Shown here piece after piece: positions 18,110 through 25,584 of a DNA stretch of 64,000 bases (position 1 is the first letter of the stretch; each line of letters opens with the position of its first letter). Made by a program: the position numbers and the translations under genes. Below the pieces are notes generated by a model. It was not told where the DNA came from and searched no databases. It saw only the letters and a list, made by a program, of their open reading frames with translations. This DNA comes from Pseudoalteromonas luteoviolacea NCIMB 1942 (lineage in GTDB: Bacteria; Pseudomonadota; Gammaproteobacteria; Enterobacterales; Alteromonadaceae), in NCBI RefSeq assembly GCF_001625595.1, contig NZ_AUXT01000201.1, positions 1-64,000 on the forward strand. Direction: 5' to 3'.

Positions 18110-19369
18110 ATGAAAGCGCGTCAGTTACGTACCCGAATTATTTCCTATTTTGTAGGTGTATCTCTTTTCATTAGTGTGTTATTCGGCTTTGTTTGCTTTT
18201 TATTCGCTTATACAATCGAAGATCATTTGTTCAACTTTTTGCTCAAAGATGAAGCATCTTACATTACAGAACAATTAGAAGCAGGAAATCAGCCTGTACC
18301 TAGGTTAAAGTTTATAGAATACCTTGAGAGTGAAACCCTACTACCTGATTTTATAAAGAATACCCTGTCTGAGGAGCCGCGAGCAAAGGAATTTGCAGCA
18401 GCGGATGGCAAACACTACCACATGGTAAGAATGGAAAAAGGAGTGCTACTTGCAGAAGTGAGCGAACACCTAGTGGTACGGAAAATTAAAGTGGGTATGC
18501 TGAACTTTTTACTGATTGCTTTGGCAATTGTTTTGGTTGTGGCTGTGATCCTCGCTTATTTGTCATTGGCAATGGCTAAAAAGCTCCTCAAACCCTTGGA
18601 CAAACTAGTCGATATTGTTGCAGAGGCCCCAGTGGAAAAGCTACCTCAGAACTTTTCCAAACAGTTCGTTAATGATGAAATTGGTGAGTTTGCTCAGACG
18701 TTAGAGCAAGCTCTTGATCGGATACGTCAATTTATAGACAGGGAGCAGGCATTTACACGAGATGCATCCCACGAATTACGCACACCTATTGCCGTCACCC
18801 AAGGCGCATTGACGTTACTAAATCAGTCTGAATTAACCGACAAGCAGCAACAATTGGTTGGCCGTGCAATGTCTGCTCAGGCACAAATGGCCCAGAGCGT
18901 AGAAACGTTACTCGCGTTAGCTAGGGAAGAAACTATTACTCAAAAAGAAGTGAAGTTGTTGCCCATTGTTGAGAACTGTATTTTGCAGCAAGCAGAGCAA
19001 ATTGCAGAGAAAGATATTGAGATAGCGATTGAAGTACCAGCTAGTGCAACCATGGCCATTGGCGAAAGTGCATTAAACTTATTGTTGAGTAACTTAATAG
19101 GCAATGCATTTGCTCACATACAGACAGGACAAGTGTGTGTGCGATTTACCGCAGGGATGTTGAGTGTGGAAGATACCGGGCCGGGTATTCCAAAAGAGAT
19201 TAGGTCGCAGCTATTTGATTCGGGTGTCAAAGGTAAACGCAGTGAAGGGTTAGGCATGGGACTCTCAATAGTTCATCGATTGTGTCAGCGGCTGGACATT
19301 TCGCTTGATTATGACAGTAGTGAAGCAGGAACCCAATTTATGATTACCTGTCCTTCTCATCGCAGCTAG
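18110..19369 (+). CDS. Two-component sensor histidine kinase
   Basis: A 419-residue inner-membrane kinase. TM1 is about 10-35, a small periplasmic sensor about 38-128, TM2 about 130-154, a HAMP-like linker to about 205, HisKA with H221 (TRDASHELRTPIAV) and a HATPase domain with LLSNLIGNAFAH, EDTGPGIP and GLGMGLSIV. It is short and QseC/BasS-like in build. It partners the OmpR-type regulator just upstream. The gene ends in front of a long hairpin shared with tesA. Confidence 0.88.
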   Translation: MKARQLRTRIISYFVGVSLFISVLFGFVCFLFAYTIEDHLFNFLLKDEASYITEQLEAGNQPVPRLKFIEYLESETLLPDFIKNTLSEEPRAKEFAAADGKHYHMVRMEKGVLLAEVSEHLVVRKIKVGMLNFLLIALAIVLVVAVILAYLSLAMAKKLLKPLDKLVDIVAEAPVEKLPQNFSKQFVNDEIGEFAQTLEQALDRIRQFIDREQAFTRDASHELRTPIAVTQGALTLLNQSELTDKQQQLVGRAMSAQAQMAQSVETLLALAREETITQKEVKLLPIVENCILQQAEQIAEKDIEIAIEVPASATMAIGESALNLLLSNLIGNAFAHIQTGQVCVRFTAGMLSVEDTGPGIPKEIRSQLFDSGVKGKRSEGLGMGLSIVHRLCQRLDISLDYDSSEAGTQFMITCPSHRS

Positions 19370-19405
19370 GCGGCGTTAGATTGCCTCATTGAGTTTTTGT
19401 TTAGA

Positions 19406-19445
19406 CAGATTTAAAATGCGCCTCTGGAGACGCAATTTAAATCTG
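19406..19445. terminator. Bidirectional terminator between kinase gene and tesA
   Basis: CAGATTTAAAATGCG and CGCAATTTAAATCTG form a 15-bp stem with one mismatch and a 10-base loop. It is placed between the two convergent stops. Confidence 0.65.
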
Positions 19446-19458
19446 AAAAGCAGCCGGT

Positions 19459-20079
19459 TTAATTGAGCCATTGATTGAACTGTTCAGCCATAAAGTCGCG
19501 AATGATTGGCTGAGCTTTCTCATTAGGGTGTAAGTTATCGTTTTGCATGAGTGTTTTATCTACCGCCACCGGCACCATAAAGTAGTCCATTAAATGTGCA
19601 CCTGTAGCTTTCGCTACTTTTTGATAGTTATTCGTAAACATTTTTGTGTACCGTGGGCCAAGGTTAGGTGGTATTTGAATTTCCATTATCGCCACTTCTG
19701 CGCCGCTGTTTTTGCTTTTTTCCACCAATTGAGAAAGGTGAGACCGGATCAGCTTAATTGGAAAGCCGCGGATCCCGTCGTTACCTCCTAATTCGATTAA
19801 AACATGGCTTGGTTTGTGCGCTTTGAGTTGCGCGTCGATATTTAGCAGTGCATTATCGGTGGTTTGGCCAGAGACGCTCATGTTGATAAGTAAGATCGAT
19901 TTTTTTTCTTCAGCGTACTTATTTTGTAACAAATTAACCCAGTCTTGGTCTTGTTTAAGTCCGTAGCCCGCACTTAAGCTATCACCGATGATCATAATTT
20001 TAGTCTCGCTTGCATACGCAGCAATAGGTTGGTAAAGACAGGCGAGTAACACCACAAGTTTTAGGAAAATTCGAATCAT
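19459..20079 (-). CDS. tesA: Periplasmic SGNH esterase TesA (thioesterase I / arylesterase)
   Basis: A 206-residue exported SGNH hydrolase; the signal peptide is about 1-24. All four blocks are present: GDSLSAGYG with nucleophile S34, G71 (SVSGQTT), N100 (GGNDG) and the catalytic D181/H184 pair (DNLHPN). The family hydrolyses acyl-CoA thioesters, esters and lysophospholipids in the periplasm. It is divergent from ybbA with start codons overlapping by 2 bases, the same order as in Escherichia coli, which supports the name. Confidence 0.93.
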   Translation of the reverse strand: MIRIFLKLVVLLACLYQPIAAYASETKIMIIGDSLSAGYGLKQDQDWVNLLQNKYAEEKKSILLINMSVSGQTTDNALLNIDAQLKAHKPSHVLIELGGNDGIRGFPIKLIRSHLSQLVEKSKNSGAEVAIMEIQIPPNLGPRYTKMFTNNYQKVAKATGAHLMDYFMVPVAVDKTLMQNDNLHPNEKAQPIIRDFMAEQFNQWLN

Positions 20080-20797
20080 GTCAGTACTTTCTCAGTTAAA
20101 TATTATACAGGTCAAAGGACTTAATAAGACAGTAAGTACCTTTGAAGGTGACTTAGATATCCTTAGCGATATAAATTTCACTGTCAAGTCGGGTGAGTCT
20201 GTGGCCGTTGTTGGTACGTCTGGTTCCGGTAAGTCAACCTTGCTCAGCTTACTAGCTGGTTTAGATACCGGCTCTGCAGGTGAGGTATTCCTTGATGGTG
20301 AGGCACTTCATAAGCTGGATGAAGAGGAGCGAGCAAGGTTACGAGCTCAGAAAGTTGGCTTTGTATTTCAGTCATTTATGCTAGTACAAAGCCTAACAGC
20401 ATTGGAAAATGTTATGTTACCCGCTGAATTAGCGGGTGATCAGTTGGCAAAAGAACAAGCCATGTCGCTACTCGAAAAAGTGGGTTTATCACATCGAATA
20501 GGCCATTACCCATCGCAATTGTCCGGTGGTGAGCAGCAGCGTGTAGCGATTGCTAGAGCTTTTATTGGATCGCCAAAAATTTTGTTTGCTGATGAACCGT
20601 CAGCCAATCTTGATAGCAAAAATGGTCACTTGATTGAAAAGTTGCTGTTTGACTTAAACAAACAAAACGGGACAACACTTATTTTGGTCACTCATGATGA
20701 AGCGTTAGCAAAGCAATGTGATCGCATTATTCATATTGAAGGGGGTCAGCTGGAAAAGATCCGCGAAGGAGAGGGAGCAAAAGCATATGTGGTATAA
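20078..20797 (+). CDS. ybbA: ABC transporter ATP-binding protein YbbA
   Basis: A 239-residue LolD/MacB-class ATPase. Walker A is GTSGSGKST (46-54), the signature is LSGGEQQRVAIARA, Walker B is ILFADEPSANLD and the switch His is in VTHDEA. It overlaps the ybbP start by 11 bases, so the two are translationally coupled. The YbbAP complex belongs to the type VII (mechanotransmission) ABC family. A link to lipid or lysophospholipid handling is suggested by the conserved tesA neighbour (inference). Confidence 0.92.
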   Translation: MSVLSQLNIIQVKGLNKTVSTFEGDLDILSDINFTVKSGESVAVVGTSGSGKSTLLSLLAGLDTGSAGEVFLDGEALHKLDEEERARLRAQKVGFVFQSFMLVQSLTALENVMLPAELAGDQLAKEQAMSLLEKVGLSHRIGHYPSQLSGGEQQRVAIARAFIGSPKILFADEPSANLDSKNGHLIEKLLFDLNKQNGTTLILVTHDEALAKQCDRIIHIEGGQLEKIREGEGAKAYVV

Positions 20798-23291
20798 GTT
20801 AGCACTCACTCTTTTTTGGCGTGAGCTGCGTCGGGGAGAGTTAACCATTATTTTTGCTGCTATTGCGCTTGCTGTACTGACCGTGTTTAGTTTGTCCTCT
20901 GTGACAGAGCGGATCAGGCTGAACATAGAACAAAAATCTGCGGATTTTATTGCTGCTGATAGACGACTTGCAAGTAATCATCCAATCGACCTAGCATTTT
21001 TAGAAGAAGCAAAGAGTGTGGGCTTAAATACTGCACAGCAAATGTTTTTTGACTCGATGTTGTTTGCTAATGATGAGTTGGTTTTAGGGTCTATTAAAGC
21101 CGTTTCGCAGGGTTATCCTTTGCGCGGTAAAGTGACGCTAAAAAATGATTTTTTAGCATCTGAGTATGAAGTACAAGGTGTGCCTAAGTTAGGCGAGGTT
21201 TGGATCAGCGAAGGGTTGTTTTACAGCCTTGGATTGTCAGTCGGGGACGAAGTCGAAATTGGTGCGGGCGTATTTCGAGCAAGTAAAATCTTAGTGAGTG
21301 AGCCTGACGCGCCATTTTTCTCATTGGCGGGTAACAAGCGTGTGCTATTAAATTACGACGATATTGTAACGACTCAAGCTGTTCAGCCAGGAAGTCGAGT
21401 TTTCTATCGTATGTTATTTGCTGGTAACGAGCAGGCATTGACGGACTACTATGGATGGTTGAAGCCACAACTGAGAGAAAATCAAAACTGGCAGGGCATT
21501 AAAGATAGGCAGTCTCCGCTTGGTGAAAACTTAGCACGCTCAGAGAGTTTTCTATTGCTGGCTGGGTTGTTTGGGATCATGCTAGCTGCGGTGGCAATGG
21601 CTGTTTCCGCGAAGCGATACTGTGAGCGTCAATATGACCCTGTGGCAATGATGAAAACGTTGGGAGGAAGTCGCCACACGATACGCAATATATTTTTGCT
21701 TCACCTGTCTATGGTTACGCTGTTTTCTTTAACGATCGGTCTGATAATCGGCTTTGTTCTGCAGTCTGTTGCAACGGATTATTTAGCGAGTTTTATGAAT
21801 ACGCAACTACCGCAAGCAGGGTTAAAGCCTTGGGTCTTGGCTATTTCAATCGGTGTTGTTTGTGCACTGATGTTTTCTTTGAAGCCGCTTCTTGATCTAT
21901 TTGATATTCCCCCTCTGCGTGTATTACGCCGCAATTTAGGCGATAAATTGGCGATAAGTAAAGTGCATATGGGGCTTTCCGTTTTGACTATTTTTTCTTT
22001 GATGTGGTTGTTCAGTGGTGAGCTGAAAACAACGTTACTTTTATTTGGTGGCACAGCGACTTTAATGCTCGTTCTGTTTGGCCTATCTCGGCTAATTTTT
22101 CGTGCAGGCAGAAAACTCGGGTTAAGTCCTGGCAGCAGCTGGTCATTGGCTATCGCTACGTTGCAAAAACGCGCAAATGCAAATGCGGTACAGTTGATCA
22201 GTTTTGCATTGGCAATTAAGCTGATGCTGTTCCTATTTGTACTAAAAAACGACCTTATATCTGATTGGCAAATGCAAGTGCCTGAAGACGCACCTAACGC
22301 ATTTTTGATTAATATCAATGAATCTGAAGTGGCGAATATAGCGTCTTTCTTTGCAGAGCAAAAGATTGTCCACGAAGATATTTTTCCAATTTTCCGCGGT
22401 CGTGCCAATGGCTTAAATGGTGAAACATTCGCGCGCAGAACCTCGAAACAAGAAGGTGAAGAGCAGGATGATGATGCTAGAGAAGGCGTTGGTAGAGAGC
22501 TCAATCTTACTTGGATGACTGAGTTACCGTCTAGCAATGAAGTGATAGATGGGCAATGGTTTAACCCTGATAGCACGGAACTTGAAGTGTCAGTTTCTAA
22601 AGGGTTAGCTGAGCGGGTTGACATCAACGTGGGTGACACATTGACTTACTTGGTTAATGAGCGCACTTTTGATGCTAAGGTGACGAGCATTCGCAGTGTT
22701 GATTGGGGATCGTTAAAGCCTAACTTCGTGATGATTTTCAATCCTGTTGTGGCAGGAAAATTCCCTGTCACTTATTTTACAGCGGCAAAGTTTGCGGTAG
22801 AGGATGCTAAGTCGGTTAGTGAATTGCTAAAAGCTCACCCTACAATAAGTATGATTGATATTAAAAGCCAACTTGAGCAAGCACAATCCATGATTGCGCA
22901 GGTATCACTGGCCATTAGCTTTGTATTGGCTATCGTATTGACCAGTGGCGCTTTGGTACTGATCTCTCAGGTACAAGCGAGCCTTGCTGAGCGTATGCAA
23001 GAAATCGTTATACTGCGTACGTTAGGTGCTAAAGGGCGCTTGATCAAATTGGCAACGCTTTATGAGTTTTTATTGCTTGGAGCGTTAGCAGGGTTCGTCG
23101 CTGCGCTGGTGAGCGATATTACTTTGGTGATCATTCAGCGAGAGCTCTTTGATGTTGAAGGAAAGTTACACCCTTATATTTGGGCATTGGGACCGGTAAG
23201 TGGTGCGGCATTTGTTGCTGCGATTGGTTACTTTATGGTATCCAGTACCATGCGCCAAAATACGCAGGGGTTATTGCGTAAGCTTGTCTAA
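20787..23291 (+). CDS. ybbP: ABC transporter permease YbbP (FtsX-like)
   Basis: An 834-residue inner-membrane permease. It has an N-terminal helix, a long periplasmic region, FtsX-like helix bundles (LLLAGLFGIMLAAVAMAVSAKRY...; ISFVLAIVLTSGALVLISQVQASLAERMQEIVILRTLGA) and a duplicated architecture typical of YbbP (about 10 helices). ATG 20787 is used; an upstream in-frame codon at 20718 lies inside ybbA and adds a tail absent from the family. The gene ends before a strong convergent terminator. Confidence 0.9.
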   Translation: MWYKLALTLFWRELRRGELTIIFAAIALAVLTVFSLSSVTERIRLNIEQKSADFIAADRRLASNHPIDLAFLEEAKSVGLNTAQQMFFDSMLFANDELVLGSIKAVSQGYPLRGKVTLKNDFLASEYEVQGVPKLGEVWISEGLFYSLGLSVGDEVEIGAGVFRASKILVSEPDAPFFSLAGNKRVLLNYDDIVTTQAVQPGSRVFYRMLFAGNEQALTDYYGWLKPQLRENQNWQGIKDRQSPLGENLARSESFLLLAGLFGIMLAAVAMAVSAKRYCERQYDPVAMMKTLGGSRHTIRNIFLLHLSMVTLFSLTIGLIIGFVLQSVATDYLASFMNTQLPQAGLKPWVLAISIGVVCALMFSLKPLLDLFDIPPLRVLRRNLGDKLAISKVHMGLSVLTIFSLMWLFSGELKTTLLLFGGTATLMLVLFGLSRLIFRAGRKLGLSPGSSWSLAIATLQKRANANAVQLISFALAIKLMLFLFVLKNDLISDWQMQVPEDAPNAFLININESEVANIASFFAEQKIVHEDIFPIFRGRANGLNGETFARRTSKQEGEEQDDDAREGVGRELNLTWMTELPSSNEVIDGQWFNPDSTELEVSVSKGLAERVDINVGDTLTYLVNERTFDAKVTSIRSVDWGSLKPNFVMIFNPVVAGKFPVTYFTAAKFAVEDAKSVSELLKAHPTISMIDIKSQLEQAQSMIAQVSLAISFVLAIVLTSGALVLISQVQASLAERMQEIVILRTLGAKGRLIKLATLYEFLLLGALAGFVAALVSDITLVIIQRELFDVEGKLHPYIWALGPVSGAAFVAAIGYFMVSSTMRQNTQGLLRKLV

Positions 23292-23304
23292 TGGGCTCAA
23301 AAAA

Positions 23305-23334
23305 GTGAGTGGGCACAAACAAATGCCCATTCAC
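23305..23334. terminator. Bidirectional terminator between ybbP and the beta-lactamase gene
   Basis: GTGAGTGGGCA-caaacaaa-TGCCCATTCAC, an 11-bp stem with one G-T pair. The A-run at 23299-23304 becomes a T-run for the minus strand. Confidence 0.7.
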
Positions 23335-23341
23335 ATAAAAT

Positions 23342-24127
23342 CTAAAGTATGTCTAATTGTTTAAGCGTCGCTTGGGCTTTTTTGACCCGAATTTTGACCA
23401 TTTCTCTAAAAGTTGGTGCATACATATTAAATGCAAAATAATGCGTGCCTTGTGCATTTTCAACCTTGCCTACATACCAACCAACATAGGTTTGCCTCGC
23501 GATTGGTCCAGTACCTGTTTTAGCATAGAGTTTGTAGCCCTGATTACTTTCTTTTAAAAATATCGATTCAAAGGTCTGATAAGTCTTCTCACTCAGACCC
23601 AGTGATTTGTTGTCTAATCGACGTAAAAAATCTATTTGCTCAATTGCAGAAAGCTGTAGGCTTGAATTCAACCAAAAAGCATCTTGCGGCCCACTGATAT
23701 CTTTATTGCCGTAGCTAAACTTGTCCAAATGAGCTTGGATCTGAGGCTTTGTCAAAGTATTAGTCCAGCCTTGATAAAGAGGTAATACTGAATTGTGAAA
23801 AGCATCTTTGAGGCGGATATCATCATTTAGCCAAGTATTTGGCCACCATTTTTCAGGTTTGTATTGCGCAGTATCAACTTGATATATTGACGTCGTATCG
23901 ACTTTACGTTGCTCCAATAAAATAAGGGTATTTGGGATTTTGTAAGTAGAAAAGGGACTAAATGCGCGCTGCGCACGCTCTTTATTGATGATTTTCCATG
24001 TATCAGATTGTTCACTGTAAACGACCATGGTGCAGCGCTCGCCTTTTTGACAGCTTGATTGTGCAAGTAAGGGAATGGTTGTCGTTAAAAGAAGGCTGCT
24101 AAATAATAAGTATAGTGGTGAGCGCAT
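23342..24127 (-). CDS. Class D (OXA-type) beta-lactamase family protein
   Basis: A 261-residue periplasmic serine hydrolase with a signal peptide (about 1-22). Class D landmarks are in order: STYK (S60, K63, the lysine that is carboxylated in OXA enzymes), S113-V-L, YGN (139-141), W152 (the Trp that holds the carboxylysine) and KTG (203-205). The middle motif is normally S-x-V; here the third residue is Leu (L115), which lines the carboxylysine pocket. Length matches OXA enzymes. It is chromosomal, with no integron or insertion sequence beside it, so it is probably intrinsic. Hydrolysis spectrum cannot be read from sequence. Confidence 0.9.
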   Translation of the reverse strand: MRSPLYLLFSSLLLTTTIPLLAQSSCQKGERCTMVVYSEQSDTWKIINKERAQRAFSPFSTYKIPNTLILLEQRKVDTTSIYQVDTAQYKPEKWWPNTWLNDDIRLKDAFHNSVLPLYQGWTNTLTKPQIQAHLDKFSYGNKDISGPQDAFWLNSSLQLSAIEQIDFLRRLDNKSLGLSEKTYQTFESIFLKESNQGYKLYAKTGTGPIARQTYVGWYVGKVENAQGTHYFAFNMYAPTFREMVKIRVKKAQATLKQLDIL

Positions 24128-24239
24128 GATGTACCTGTTTGGTTATTATAGTTGCACGCATACTATAAACATATATCTGACTGAGTGCTGAATTGAAAGT
24201 ATCGCATTATGAGTCAGTCCTTCAAAATGCTAATACAAA

Positions 24240-25106
24240 TTAAATCAATGCTTTGTGTTGAACTCGCGCTCGAAATTGGCTTGGAGTACACGACTTTAAA
24301 GCCAAAAACCGACGGTTAAAATTAGATAAATTGTTGAACCCACACTGATCGCTTATCACTGTGATAGGTGCTTGGGAGTTAATAAGTAACTTGCAGGCTT
24401 TAGCAATGCGTAGCTGATTAATAAACTCCGTGACGGTTTTTTCTGTACGCTTTTTAAAAAAACGATGGAAGTGATTGGTACTCATATGTGCTTGTTCAGC
24501 CAAAATATCTGCACTCAAGTGCTCTGTATAATTCTCATAGATAAAGTTGATCACTCTATCAAACTTGTCTTTGGCAGGGTCCTGCTGGTTCGAAAAATTA
24601 AACTCCATGCTTGACAGGGTTTGGTATACGTTACTCGCCATTAAGTTGAGTAAATTGAATAACAAGACATAGCGTTCAAGGGGGGTTGCATTACCCATTT
24701 GTAAAAACAACAATTCAGCTTGCTTGGCCACGTGAGTATCGAATTTTAATCCGCATTTTGCTTCATAGAGTAAAGAGCGCAGGCTATCTAGCTCTCTGTT
24801 GAACCTTAATTGTTGTTGTAGCCAAAGGGCGGGGATCTGAGCGACATGAACTTTTTGTGTGCTACCGTCTGAGTTCGGTTTTGACTGCCAAGTATGAGGT
24901 AATTCCGGGCCAAGTAAAACCAAGTCATAGTCACCAAATGGCGCGATATAGTCGCCAATATGGCACACTCCTTGGCTATTCAAGGTTAGGCAAATCTCGT
25001 ACTCTGGATGATAGTGCCAATTAAATGGTATTTCATTGAGTTGGTACAAACAGTATCGCCATGAACAGTTGGATGATGGAATTACCTTTTCACACATCGC
25101 TTTCAT
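24240..25106 (-). CDS. AraC-family regulator with cupin sensor domain
   Basis: A 288-residue regulator. An N-terminal cupin (about 15-100: FNWHYHPEYEICLTLNSQGVCHIGD, LLGPELPHTW) would bind a sugar. The C-terminal double helix-turn-helix is at about 185-282 (LAEQAHMSTNHFHRFFKKRTEKTVTEFINQLRIAKACKLL; ITVISDQCGFNNLSNFNRRFLALKSCTPSQFR, in pieces). It is divergent from the TonB-dependent receptor gene with a 478-base shared control region. It is probably the sugar-responsive activator of the receptor, transporter and kinase genes (inference from context). Confidence 0.9.
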   Translation of the reverse strand: MKAMCEKVIPSSNCSWRYCLYQLNEIPFNWHYHPEYEICLTLNSQGVCHIGDYIAPFGDYDLVLLGPELPHTWQSKPNSDGSTQKVHVAQIPALWLQQQLRFNRELDSLRSLLYEAKCGLKFDTHVAKQAELLFLQMGNATPLERYVLLFNLLNLMASNVYQTLSSMEFNFSNQQDPAKDKFDRVINFIYENYTEHLSADILAEQAHMSTNHFHRFFKKRTEKTVTEFINQLRIAKACKLLINSQAPITVISDQCGFNNLSNFNRRFLALKSCTPSQFRARVQHKALI

Positions 25107-25584
25107 AACATTATCCTTAATTATTTTTATCTTAATAATGGCAACCGCTTTAAGGTTAAATTTAACGGCTTTTTCGTTTTTTATTAATAATGCAATGGTC
25201 TCTACTAGTTTCTAATTTGGTTAAAACGGTTACATATAATTAAAGTTTTCATCATATTTAGATTGCGAAGTAATATTATTCAAATTGATTATAGTACTAA
25301 CCAACTTTCTTCTAAAACCTCCCCTACAGACGATGACAACGCTATTACTTGATAGATTTGTACCTACATGAGATAGAAATTGCAAACACCTTGTCGCTCA
25401 GGCTGCTCAAATAAGTAACGGATGAAATTAGAGTTGTTAATTTTTGGTAGCGCTTTTTCTGAAAAGTGTTTCAGTCTAGCTGTTCATTAAAGTGGCAGAT
25501 GAATGTGGTTACTAAGTCTTAAGTTGTATGGTCTTTCTCTAATCTTCTTGTCGAAAACAGATATAAAAATAATCAGAGAGAATA
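25107..25584. promoter_or_regulatory. Divergent control region between AraC gene and TonB receptor gene
   Basis: 478 bases without a gene. Visible elements: two GGTTAAA-type motifs near 25154 (GGTTAAATTTAACGG, partly palindromic), a second GGTTAAAACGGTTA near 25218, and TTGGTAGCGCTTTTT near 25445, which resembles half of a LacI-type operator. Their roles are guesses. No clean sigma-70 promoter was picked. Confidence 0.35.

Noticed and set aside
21779..22639. 286-codon minus-strand frame inside ybbP
   Set aside because: Shadow of a clear permease gene; no ribosome site or protein-like pattern.
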